20,672 nt of DNA from an uncultured Murdochiella sp. GTDB lineage: Bacteria > Bacillota > Clostridia > Tissierellales > Peptoniphilaceae. The stretch is from the NCBI RefSeq assembly GCF_902488755.1, contig NZ_CABTXF010000021.1, positions 1 to 20,672 of the forward strand. The letters run 5' to 3'. Positions 1 to 6,673 of the stretch are shown in pieces (positions within the stretch are counted from its first letter, which is position 1; every line of letters begins with the position of its first letter). The translations under genes were made by a program, and so were the position numbers. Under the pieces are notes generated by a model. The model was not told where the DNA came from. It ran no database searches and saw only the letters and a list, made by a program, of their open reading frames with translations.

Positions 1-476
1 ACAAAATCGTTGCCATAGGACAGGGCAGCGCCGTGTCCGCCAATCATCGAGATAGCGCTTGCCAACAGGGCATACGGCGGTTCCAAGCCGGTGGCTTTGG
101 CAATACCGATACCGATGCTATTCTGGATGATGGAAACAACGCCGCAGATCAACCAATAGATCAGCAGCAGTTTTCCGCCGCTCTTGAGCAGCTTAAAGCT
201 CGCGCCCAGACCGACGGTCGTAAAGAATGCCAGCATAAACACGCTTTGGAACGGGTCATCGAATACAAAGGAAAAGCTTCCGGTGGTATGCCCAATCCAG
301 GTGATAAGCATAAAGAGGAAGCCGCCAACGACCGGTGCGGGAATGCAGAATTTCGCGAGGAAATGTACTTTGCGCACCAGAACGTATCCGATGAGAAGAA
401 GGATGGCGGCTAACGCAAGGGTAAGCACGCTGTTGAGATTAATCGTAAATAAATTATCGACAACTTCGAATGTCAT
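1..476 (-). CDS. gltS: Sodium/glutamate symporter GltS, 5' part (truncated by window edge)
   Basis: Reading the minus strand from an ATG at 476 gives an open frame of 158 codons that runs off the left edge. It begins MTFEVVDNLFTINLNSVLTL and contains the family signatures IPAPVVGGFLF (about residues 42-52), FFTTVGLGASFKLLKSGGKLL (about 82-102) and SMIGGHGA near residue 150. These match the ESS family of glutamate:Na+ symporters, inner-membrane proteins that import glutamate with sodium. At least four hydrophobic helices are visible. A clear GGAGG lies 4 nt before the ATG. The 68-bp gap to the maf stop contains TACAAT at 529-534 as a possible -10, with no good -35. A glutamate carrier fits the glutamate-fermentation genes at the other end of the window. 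The C-terminal half is not visible. Confidence 0.93.
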   Translation of the reverse strand, partial: MTFEVVDNLFTINLNSVLTLALAAILLLIGYVLVRKVHFLAKFCIPAPVVGGFLFMLITWIGHTTGSFSFVFDDPFQSVFMLAFFTTVGLGASFKLLKSGGKLLLIYWLICGVVSIIQNSIGIGIAKATGLEPPYALLASAISMIGGHGAALSYGNDF

Positions 477-544
477 AATGCCTCCTTTTCTCGTTTCTAT
501 TTTGTTTCGCTTCTACAGATGCAATTTCATTGTATCATGGATCC

Positions 545-1585
545 CTATTTTCGGTGTAGATAATCGTGTAAAAAACGAGCATCTTCCAGCGCCAAATCCG
601 CATTGCCTGCCATTTCTTCCACATGGTGTTCAAATTCATGACGAAGCGTCTCGCGCACATGCGCTTTGAGTTCTTCGCGCCCACAGGAAGGAAATTGTTG
701 CCGGAAGGAGCCATAGTAGAGTTCAATATGTCTTCCAAGGTTGTCACGGATATAGCGCCCCAAAACCAGCAAATCACCATGCTTAGCTTGCGGATGGATT
801 TCCTTTTGCGGTTGAATTTGGATCTGTCCGTTTAAGTCACGAAAGAGAAAATCCGGCAGTTCGTCGGCTAATTCGCGGACAATTTGCTCAAAATCGGCAA
901 TGGACGGAAATGCTGATGGCGAGGGGGAGCTTCCGTCGGCAACGTAATAGGGCGCAATGGCGCGCCAGAGGGCAGAAACCGAAAAGCCGATCACCGTATA
1001 GGGGTCTCCCTCTACGCCGGATAGAAAGCCGGGCGGCATATCCTGTAGACCATAGGCCCCGGCACGATCCAGAAGCTGTGGAGTGAGGTAGGCTTGAAGT
1101 TGCGCTTCCATCTGTGGCGCATAGGGGGAAAAAGTAACATCCGCAAAAGTTTCATAGTGCAGCGAACCTTGTAGTGTCCGCAGACAGACTGCCGTAACGA
1201 CGGTATGGGTCTTCCCAAAGTAGGAGCGCATCATTTGCTCCGCTTCCGCCATATTTCGCGGTTTGTTGTAGATTTTCTCGTTGTGGACGACGATGGTATC
1301 GGCAGCGATATAGAGGGTATTCGCCAAAAGGGAAAATTCCTCGTCGTTTCCGCCGGCTTTTGCTTCGGCGAGCGCTCGCGCGGCGATTGCCGCACGTTCG
1401 ATCATCGGCTTTCCGACGGTTTCGTCCAATACGGATTGCCGAATCACTTCTTCGTCACAGGCGACATGTTCTCGCCTTGGATGCAAAAAAGCCAGCAAGG
1501 CGCGTCTTCTCGGGGAGCCGCTCATCAGCACGACGTGCTCAAAAAAACCGAGATTTCCGCTCTTTTGCGGTACGGTCGAAAACAT
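545..1585 (-). CDS. maf: Maf-family nucleotide pyrophosphatase fused to a zincin-like metallopeptidase domain
   Basis: A 346-residue protein with two parts in one uninterrupted frame. Residues about 18-212 are a Maf/YhdE domain: SGSPRR at 22-27, AADTIV at 94-99, the KP of NKP at 108-109, DRAGAYGLQ at 173-181 and GDPYTVIGF at 193-201. Maf proteins hydrolyse non-canonical or modified nucleoside triphosphates. Residues about 232-342 resemble the MMP-like zincin family (PF06262 type): FEQIVRELADELPDF, then HEFEH at 316-320, an HExxH zinc site. A linker rich in Ser and Pro (about 214-229) joins them. AAGGAGG lies just before the ATG. Maf proteins are usually near 190-200 residues, so the extra 130 are a true extension. 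The substrate and partner of the peptidase-like half are unknown. Maf assignment is strong; the zincin call rests on HExxH and the preceding pattern. Confidence 0.88.
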   Translation of the reverse strand: MFSTVPQKSGNLGFFEHVVLMSGSPRRRALLAFLHPRREHVACDEEVIRQSVLDETVGKPMIERAAIAARALAEAKAGGNDEEFSLLANTLYIAADTIVVHNEKIYNKPRNMAEAEQMMRSYFGKTHTVVTAVCLRTLQGSLHYETFADVTFSPYAPQMEAQLQAYLTPQLLDRAGAYGLQDMPPGFLSGVEGDPYTVIGFSVSALWRAIAPYYVADGSSPSPSAFPSIADFEQIVRELADELPDFLFRDLNGQIQIQPQKEIHPQAKHGDLLVLGRYIRDNLGRHIELYYGSFRQQFPSCGREELKAHVRETLRHEFEHHVEEMAGNADLALEDARFLHDYLHRK

Positions 1586-1867
1586 GGTTTTCCTCCTTAT
1601 GGTTCCCTTTTCGCAAAATCATCACAAAGTAATCAAAATTCTCTTTGGTTCGCATGGTACACTGTACATAGATAAGAAATCCTTACGTAATATCAGCTGG
1701 CGGTTGGCGTTTCGTATTCGCCTGTCCTGCTTTCAGGCGATGGACGAAAGCAAATCATCCGACACCCGTGGGTGTCGGATTTTTGTTTGCTCTTCGCCGA
1801 GGGAAGGAGACAGTTTTGTCCTCTTCGCCGCCCAAGACGTGACGGAGTTACCTCTTTCAATTCACTC
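1586..1867. other. Intergenic region between M29 aminopeptidase and maf
   Basis: This 282-bp gap holds two hairpins: a strong terminator-like one at 1757-1780 and a smaller one with TCGCCTG arms at 1718-1724 and 1734-1740. A short palindrome (GTACACTGTAC) lies near 1662-1672, upstream of maf. No convincing promoter or small gene was seen; the frames open across this stretch lack a ribosome site and recognisable protein content. Confidence 0.5.
1750..1790. terminator. Terminator-like hairpin downstream of the M29 aminopeptidase gene
   Basis: An 11-bp perfect inverted repeat, ATCCGACACCC (1757-1767) and GGGTGTCGGAT (1770-1780), is flanked by GCAAA (1750-1754) and TTTGC (1786-1790), which also pair. 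The better T-run (ATTTTTG) is on the plus strand, yet the gene that needs termination here (M29 peptidase) is on the minus strand, where only TGATTTGCTTT follows. It may act in both directions. Confidence 0.6.
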
Positions 1868-3109
1868 TTATTCGAGTACAAAGTTACCGTTTGCAAAAAC
1901 AACCTTTTCTTCGCCGTCCGCGGTAATGCCGGTGATGGCTAGGTCTCTCGTGCCGACCATAAAATCTTCATGAATTTGCGACACGTTCGCGCCATGCGCT
2001 TTTAATTCTTCCTCGCTCATCTTCTCGCCCTCTTCCATTGTCGTCGGATAACTTGCCCCGAAAGCAAAATGGCAGGAGGCATTCTCATCAAAAAGCGTTT
2101 CATAAAAGAGCGTATGCGAAAGGGAAATGGGTGAGTCATAGGGAACCAGTGCAATTTCGCCAAGACGCACCGCATTTTCATCTTCCTCAAGGAGTGCTTT
2201 CAGTTTTTCCTCGCCCTTTTTAGCCGAGTAGGAGGTTACGGCTCCTTCCGTAAAGTGCAGGGTAAAGTCTTCAATGAGGCTTCCGTTATAGGCTAACGGA
2301 CGAGTTGCCACCAGCGTGCCGTCCACACCTTCTCGATGCGGCATGGTAAATACTTCCTCGGTCGGCATATTGGGGACAAAGGCGGTTCCTCGGTTATCGG
2401 TAGAGGTTGCTGCGCACCAGATGTGTCCTTTCGGAAGACGGACGACCAAATCGGTGCCATTTTCCGCTCGATAGTGCATCTGTTCAAAACGATAGTGATT
2501 CAAACGATTCGCCCGTTCTTGCAAGCGTATGAGATGTGCTTGCCATGCCGCGACGGGATCTTCCTCGTTGAGACGCATGACCGTAAAGATTTGTTCCCAC
2601 AGACGGTCGACTGCGTCCTGGTCATTCGTTGCTGTGGGGTAGACTTTTCTCGCCCAGACGGCGCAGGGAACGGCAGCGATGCACCAAGACACTTCATCGT
2701 TCATGGTGTAATGCCGAAGAGGTTTGAACTTTTTATTCACTGCTATAAAAGCACGCTGCACACGATCGGCATCTACGCTGGCAAGCGCTTCCGGGTCGGA
2801 AGAAAGCAGATGAATCATGTGTACGCCTTTTTGACAATAGTATTCCCGTTTGTCGTACAGGAAATCAGGCACGTTGTCCAATACATCAAGGGAAGCGTGT
2901 TCCAGGCGCAGACGACGGAGCGCATCATCCTGCCAATCGACGACGACTTCGCTGGCGCCAGCTTCATAGGCATATTTCGCGACCAAGCGTGTAAAATCGG
3001 CCGCTTCGATGGCGGCGGTAATCAGCACGGGTACGCCGGACTGTACGTTGGATCCGACCTCTATAATGAGGCGTGCATAAGCGTCAAAACGCGGATCATG
3101 GGTTTTCAT
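1868..3109 (-). CDS. M29-family leucyl-type aminopeptidase (AmpS/PepS)
   Basis: A 413-residue cytoplasmic metallo-aminopeptidase that removes N-terminal residues from peptides. The start is the ATG at 3109, preceded by AAGGAGG; the frame stays open another 41 codons upstream, but without ribosome site or family similarity. M29 enzymes are close to 410 residues, which supports this start. Family motifs include NMPTEEVFTMPHR (247-259), VDGTLVATRPLAY (262-274), LGEIALVP (316-323), and LFDENASCHFAFGASYP (339-355). By analogy with characterised M29 enzymes the metal and catalytic residues should be E252, E318, H347, Y354, H380 and D382; all are present. It stands alone, divergent from pepF, so two peptidases share one upstream region. 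This fits an organism that lives on peptides and amino acids. Confidence 0.93.
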   Translation of the reverse strand: MKTHDPRFDAYARLIIEVGSNVQSGVPVLITAAIEAADFTRLVAKYAYEAGASEVVVDWQDDALRRLRLEHASLDVLDNVPDFLYDKREYYCQKGVHMIHLLSSDPEALASVDADRVQRAFIAVNKKFKPLRHYTMNDEVSWCIAAVPCAVWARKVYPTATNDQDAVDRLWEQIFTVMRLNEEDPVAAWQAHLIRLQERANRLNHYRFEQMHYRAENGTDLVVRLPKGHIWCAATSTDNRGTAFVPNMPTEEVFTMPHREGVDGTLVATRPLAYNGSLIEDFTLHFTEGAVTSYSAKKGEEKLKALLEEDENAVRLGEIALVPYDSPISLSHTLFYETLFDENASCHFAFGASYPTTMEEGEKMSEEELKAHGANVSQIHEDFMVGTRDLAITGITADGEEKVVFANGNFVLE

Positions 3110-3250
3110 AGTTCCTCCTTTTGGTGTTGTGCGAAAGAGCACTTTCATAGTACACAAGCCGAACGCCTTATTTTTCTCTTTTTCCACGGTACGGGAGAGG
3201 AGAAAAAAGGGTAGCATGGAGATGGAAATCATACATATTTCCCTATCGTC

Positions 3251-3282
3251 ATTATAGCTGAATGTCGCCGGTGGGTTGTCAT
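3251..3282 (-). promoter_or_regulatory. Candidate promoter for the M29 aminopeptidase gene
   Basis: On the minus strand a perfect TATAAT (3256 to 3251) follows ATGACA (3282 to 3277, five of six matches to TTGACA). The spacer is 20 bp, longer than the ideal 17, so the -35 assignment is uncertain. Transcription from here would give a leader of about 135 nt. Confidence 0.35.
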
Positions 3283-3363
3283 CTGTATACGGAAATATCG
3301 GCGTCGGTACAATTCTTCCTTGCGATGAGGATTGCCCGGTAGTCGGAACATTTTCGGCGGCGT

Positions 3364-3427
3364 TTGCGGAGTAGGCAGTAATTGCGGAGTAGGCGGTAAT
3401 TGCGGAGTAGGCGGCGATTGCGGATTA
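3364..3427. repeat. 18-bp tandem repeat, about 3.5 copies, just upstream of pepF
   Basis: Three full copies and one partial copy of TTGCGGAGTAGGCRGTAA lie head to tail: 3364-3381, 3382-3399, 3400-3417 (last four bases diverged) and 3418-3427 (partial). The array ends only a few bases before the pepF ribosome site, so it would be in the 5' leader or promoter. Copy-number variation here could alter pepF expression; that is inference. Confidence 0.85.
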
Positions 3428-3443
3428 CAGGAAAGGAGAAACA

Positions 3444-5351
3444 ATGGAAAAGAGTGTATTCCGGGCACAAGTTCCGGTAGAACAAACGTGGGATCTTTGC
3501 CCGATTTTTGAATCGGAGCAGGCTTTCGAGGAGGCGTTTACTACAGCAGAACAGCAGACCGATTCGTTTGTTGCCCGTTATGACGGAACGTGGACAACGG
3601 CAGAACAGGTAAATGAAGCATTATCTGCGTATGCGCTTTTGCTTGCCCAGATGGAGCGTCTCGAGGCGTATGCTTCTTTGCAGGTGGAAGAGGATACTTC
3701 CAATAAAGGCAACGCACAGAGAGAAGCGCGTACTGCGTCGCGTCTTGCTGCTCTTGGTAAGAAAGTAGCGTATGTACCTATCACCCTTGCCCATGCGGAG
3801 GAGACTATACGGGAAGAAGCAGCGCGTCTCATGCCGGAACATGCCCGATATCTGGTGCGTCTGGCAAAAGATAAACCGCATTTTCTTTCGGTGGAAACCG
3901 AAGCGACATTGGCGGCCATGGCGCCAACCCTGAATGCGCCGGAGCAAATCTATGCGGACAGCAAGTTTGGCGATACGGTCTTTCCGCCGTTTTCCGTTGA
4001 CGGGAAAACCATAACGATGACCTATAACACTTTTGAAAACCGTTATGAAGCAGAGACGAATCACGCGCTTCGTCACCAGGCGGCAGAAGTCTTTTATGCA
4101 GAGCTTGCGCGGCATCGTCATGTTACCGCCTCGGCGTACAATAGCCGCGTGCAGCAGGAAAAAATCGAAGCCACTCTTCGCGGTTACGATTCGGTTTTTT
4201 CGTTCCTTCTTGCCGACCAAGAAGTGCCGCGCGAATTATACGACCGTCAAATTGATGTAATTATGCAGGATTTGGCTCCGATTATGCAGAAGTATGCGCG
4301 CCTCTTGCAGCGGGTCTACGGTCTCTCCTCTATGACGAGTTACGACCTCAAACTGGAGCTGGATCCCTCTTTTGTTTCCACTATTTCTTATACGGAAGCG
4401 GAGACATACATTAAAGATGGTCTATCCATCTTAGGCGAGGATTATGTGCAGATGCTTTCCCGGGCGTTTGATGAACGTTGGATTGACTATGCGGAAAACG
4501 TAGGCAAGTGTACCGGTGCCTTCTGTGCCGAGGTATATGGCGTGCATCCCTATATTCTTTCCAGTTTCAATCATCGCATGGATGAGGTGGCAACACTTGC
4601 CCATGAACTGGGACATGCCGGTCAAAGTGTTCTCACCTGTTCCGCCCAACCCTATCTGAATAAGGAAATGTCACTCTACATGGTGGAATCGCCCTCGACG
4701 ACAAATGAACTCATCATGGAAAACTATTTGCTTCAAAAAGCCGGAGACAACAAGCGCGAACGTCGTTGGGTGCTTTCGCAGATGTTGTCCAAGACCTACT
4801 ACCACAATTTTGTAACGCATCTTTTGGAAGCAGCCTATCAGCGCGAAGTCTATCGTATTGTGGATCGCGGTGGTTCCGTAGATGCGGATGAACTTTCTGG
4901 CATCTATCGTGATGTCCTTACGCGCTTTTGGGGGGATGCGGTCGAAATCAAGGATGGTTCAACACTCACCTGGATGCGTCAGCCCCACTACTATAACGGA
5001 CTCTATTCCTACACGTATTCTGCCGGTCTTACCGTTGGCACCCAGATGGCGCTTCGCTTGATGGCGTCTTCGGAGGTGGCTGGAAAAGCCGATGCCGCGT
5101 CCGGAAAGGCCTGCGGCTCGAAACAAAACGAGGTTGGACAGAATGACCGTTCAGCGGATGAGAATCATGTTGGCGTTTCGGATCGTCAAACCGTCGTCCA
5201 TGCGTGGCGTTCCTTCCTCTCGGCCGGCGGCTCACTGGATCCTATTGCCCAAGCTGCGCTTGTCGGTGTGGATATCACTACGGATAAGCCCCTGAAAGAG
5301 ACGATTGCTTATATCGGCTCTATCGTAGATGAATTAGTGGAATTAAGCTGA
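3444..5351 (+). CDS. pepF: Oligoendopeptidase F (M3B metallopeptidase)
   Basis: A 635-residue cytoplasmic zinc endopeptidase that cleaves oligopeptides. The zinc site HELGH is at 387-391 within EVATLAHELGHAGQS, followed by VESPSTTNE (414-422), where E415 is the probable third ligand. The substrate-binding stretch HYYNGLYSYTYSAGL (515-529) and the C-terminal FLSAGGSLDPIAQAALVGVD (591-610) are typical of PepF. The ATG at 3444 follows GAAAGGAGAA. Length is slightly above the usual 600 residues; the excess is largely a hydrophilic, low-complexity insert at about 543-580, between the YSAGL helix and the FLSAGG segment. No partner gene follows closely. Function is assigned with high confidence; the insert has no recognised role. 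Confidence 0.96.
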   Translation: MEKSVFRAQVPVEQTWDLCPIFESEQAFEEAFTTAEQQTDSFVARYDGTWTTAEQVNEALSAYALLLAQMERLEAYASLQVEEDTSNKGNAQREARTASRLAALGKKVAYVPITLAHAEETIREEAARLMPEHARYLVRLAKDKPHFLSVETEATLAAMAPTLNAPEQIYADSKFGDTVFPPFSVDGKTITMTYNTFENRYEAETNHALRHQAAEVFYAELARHRHVTASAYNSRVQQEKIEATLRGYDSVFSFLLADQEVPRELYDRQIDVIMQDLAPIMQKYARLLQRVYGLSSMTSYDLKLELDPSFVSTISYTEAETYIKDGLSILGEDYVQMLSRAFDERWIDYAENVGKCTGAFCAEVYGVHPYILSSFNHRMDEVATLAHELGHAGQSVLTCSAQPYLNKEMSLYMVESPSTTNELIMENYLLQKAGDNKRERRWVLSQMLSKTYYHNFVTHLLEAAYQREVYRIVDRGGSVDADELSGIYRDVLTRFWGDAVEIKDGSTLTWMRQPHYYNGLYSYTYSAGLTVGTQMALRLMASSEVAGKADAASGKACGSKQNEVGQNDRSADENHVGVSDRQTVVHAWRSFLSAGGSLDPIAQAALVGVDITTDKPLKETIAYIGSIVDELVELS

Positions 5352-5616
5352 GCGCTGCGAAGAGAAGAGGACAATTCTATCCAGCGTTGAAAGATAGTAT
5401 TCGCAATCGGTCGGCGCTGGGTATTGATCAGTCATACTCGTGATGCTACGAAATATCATAATAATTGGAGAGATTTCTTATGAAAAGGGGCGCTTTATAT
5501 TGCTGGGTTTTGTGTATATTTTGAGCCGTTGCATGGTGAATCTTATTGTATTTTATTCAAAAAAAACTATAATCATGATGACGAGGTAGATTGAAAGAGG
5601 AATATAGGAGAACAAT
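5352..5616. other. Intergenic region downstream of pepF
   Basis: A 265-bp stretch, more AT-rich towards its right end. I see no convincing rho-independent terminator for pepF, only a weak pairing of CCAGCG and CGCTGG with a long loop. A 14-codon ATG frame at 5480 is too short to support. The right end contains a promoter-like sequence for the small ORF at 5617. Confidence 0.4.
5546..5573 (+). promoter_or_regulatory. Candidate promoter for the small ORF at 5617
   Basis: A perfect TATAAT at 5568-5573 lies 16 bp after a weak TTGTAT (5546-5551), in an AT-rich setting with an A-tract. It would start transcription about 25 nt before the ribosome site of the 37-codon ORF. Confidence 0.4.
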
Positions 5617-5730
5617 ATGAAAAACGGTATTGATCTTTTTTGGAAAATTTACGGCGTTCTTTATTTCGCCATAGGATTATACGGACTGTATAAAAGTGTT
5701 ATCAAAAAGAAGAGAAACACCGTATGCTGA
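5617..5730 (+). CDS. Small single-pass membrane protein, 37 residues (hypothetical)
   Basis: A short frame begins MKNGIDLFWKIYGVLYFAIG and ends with a basic tail, YKSVIKKKRNTVC. The middle (residues about 8-25) is hydrophobic and aromatic, enough for one membrane helix, with the positively charged end expected to face the cytoplasm. The ATG is preceded by TAGGAGAAC at good spacing and by a perfect TATAAT about 45 bp upstream, which is why I believe it is translated. I do not recognise a family. It could be a small regulatory membrane peptide or, less certainly, a type I toxin-like peptide; no antisense RNA was identified. Confidence 0.5.
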   Translation: MKNGIDLFWKIYGVLYFAIGLYGLYKSVIKKKRNTVC

Positions 5731-5789
5731 AGGTGACCATTTATCTCCTCTGTTCCTTGCCGCTAATTAGACTCTTCTTTTTTGAGTAG
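5724..5789 (+). CDS. Possible tiny hydrophobic peptide, 21 residues, overlapping the preceding ORF
   Basis: An ATG inside the last codons of the 37-residue ORF (7-nt overlap, ATGCTGA) opens MLKVTIYLLCSLPLIRLFFF, ending with E and a TAG at 5787-5789. The peptide is strongly hydrophobic. The purine-rich stretch AAGAAGAGAAAC upstream is a weak ribosome site. The overlap and hydrophobic content suggest translational coupling, but so short a frame may arise by chance. Confidence 0.2.
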   Translation: MLKVTIYLLCSLPLIRLFFFE

Positions 5790-6144
5790 ATTATTTCTTT
5801 CGCATCTTGGCTATGTATGTGCGAACACGAAAGAATAGAAGTGCTGTGGCTGCTGCTATAACGGGTTGTTGCAAGACATGAGCGCATAAAAAAGACGATC
5901 GGCACAGTATGGAAAGCAAAGGTTATTCCATCTTTGTTTCGTATCATGCGCATTGGAAACAAGGATGCAATGTGGATCCGGTTTTCGACTGGCAGTTTGA
6001 ATGCCGCCTTTTGGCGCGTTTCTTAGAAGGAGCGCCGCTTGGGTTGCTGTCAGCGGCGCGGTCAAAATAGGATTGTTGATGATACTTTGTGTTATCGGTC
6101 GAGTTTTAAGAAATGTATCGAACATAGTAGGGGCGTTTTATAAT
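5790..6144. other. Gene-free stretch left of the palindrome array
   Basis: About 355 bp with no supportable gene. It contains a hairpin with 8-bp arms GCGCCGCT (6032-6039) and AGCGGCGC (6052-6059) without a following T-run. A TATAAT at 6139-6144 abuts the first array unit, but it sits where the T-rich linker of a unit would lie and has no -35, so it is probably part of the repeat. An open minus-strand frame (6125 to 5856) has no ribosome site and no recognisable protein content. Confidence 0.45.
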
Positions 6145-6545
6145 ATGCCAGGGTCGGGGAGAAGGTACTCGACCCTGGCATACGTGTTTTTTTGCCAATT
6201 GCCAAGGTCAGAACGAGGTGCAATACCCCTGGCAATCTTGCTTATTCGTGACTTGCCAGGGTCATCTACCGCAAACCGCCCCTGGCAAACGGACTTTTTT
6301 GCAATATGCCAGGGTCAGGACGAGGTGCAATACCCCTGGCAAACGTGCTTTTTCATGATTTGCCAGGGTCGTCCGACCGCAAACCACCCCTGGCAATCTT
6401 GCTTTTTCATGATTTGCCAGGGTCATCCGATCGCAAACTACCCCTGGCAAATGCGCTTTTTTGCCAATTGCCAGGGTCAAGGAGAGGCACAATACCCCTG
6501 GCAATATTGCTTTTTCGTGATTTGCCAGGGGCGAGTAGAAATCCC
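6145..6545. repeat. Tandem array of eight palindromic units with a 54-bp period
   Basis: Units begin at 6145, 6199, 6253, 6306, 6360, 6414, 6468 and 6522, a spacing of 54 (once 53). Each has an arm TTGCCAGGGTC, a loop of about 15 nt, the opposite arm ACCCCTGGCAA, and a linker of about 17 nt with a run of five to seven T on the plus strand. Unit 1 has perfect 10-bp arms (6146-6155 and 6171-6180); the last unit keeps the left arm but has lost most of the right one. Nine base pairs of each stem are conserved in nearly all units, with one change in unit 2 (CCAAGG). The array lies between pepF and the small ORF on the plus strand and livF on the minus strand, so it fills a convergent intergenic region. 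Because 54 is a multiple of three, several frames stay open through it; I do not regard these as genes. Confidence 0.93.
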
Positions 6546-6634
6546 CTATCTTACAATCTCTAACAGTGCCGCTGAAACCGTTGCTGGCGGCGCAAGGAAG
6601 GACACCGGGGAGCTGCCGGCGGACTCTATCTAAA

Positions 6635-6668
6635 CAAAAAAGGAAAGCGACGGGAATCCGTCGCTTTC
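6635..6668 (-). terminator. Rho-independent terminator of the liv operon
   Basis: An 11-bp perfect stem, GAAAGCGACGG (6643-6653) and CCGTCGCTTTC (6658-6668), with loop GAAT, is followed on the minus strand by CCTTTTTTGTTT. It begins 6 bp after the livF stop codon and ends transcription of livHMGF before the palindrome array. Confidence 0.92.
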
Positions 6669-6673
6669 TCATA

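Larger units (their letters stand above)
3110..3443. other. Divergent intergenic region between M29 aminopeptidase and pepF
   Basis: A 334-bp region carrying the upstream sequences of two divergent peptidase genes. It holds a perfect TATAAT on the minus strand at 3251-3256, an 18-bp tandem repeat at 3364-3427 and the pepF ribosome site (GAAAGGAGAA at 3431-3440). For the pepF direction a TACAAT is seen at 3308-3313 but no -35 at a suitable distance. The open frames across the repeat are proline- or arginine-rich artefacts. Confidence 0.55.

Noticed and set aside
3229..3485. Minus-strand proline/arginine-rich small ORFs over the 18-bp repeat
   Set aside because: They are translations of the tandem repeat, overlap the pepF start in antisense and have no family resemblance.
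5480..5524. 14-codon ORF with GGAGAG upstream
   Set aside because: Too short to distinguish from chance and without any conserved feature.
5856..6125. Minus-strand 89-codon ORF left of the array
   Set aside because: No ribosome site before the ATG, no hydrophobic or domain pattern, and an overlapping frame on the other strand is equally open.
6139..6144. Perfect TATAAT directly before the array as a promoter for it
   Set aside because: It has no -35 at usable distance and occupies the position of the T-rich linker found before other units.
6145..6545. Possible CRISPR array
   Set aside because: The regular spacing suggested it, but the intervals are not unique spacers: they fall into two related classes, and no cas genes are present.
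6001..6672. Long open frames on both strands through the palindrome array, including repeated-peptide proteins of 85-210 residues
   Set aside because: The 54-bp period is a multiple of three, so any frame without a stop in one unit stays open in all. Several frames on both strands are open at once, none has a ribosome site, and the variation follows stem-loop structure rather than codons.
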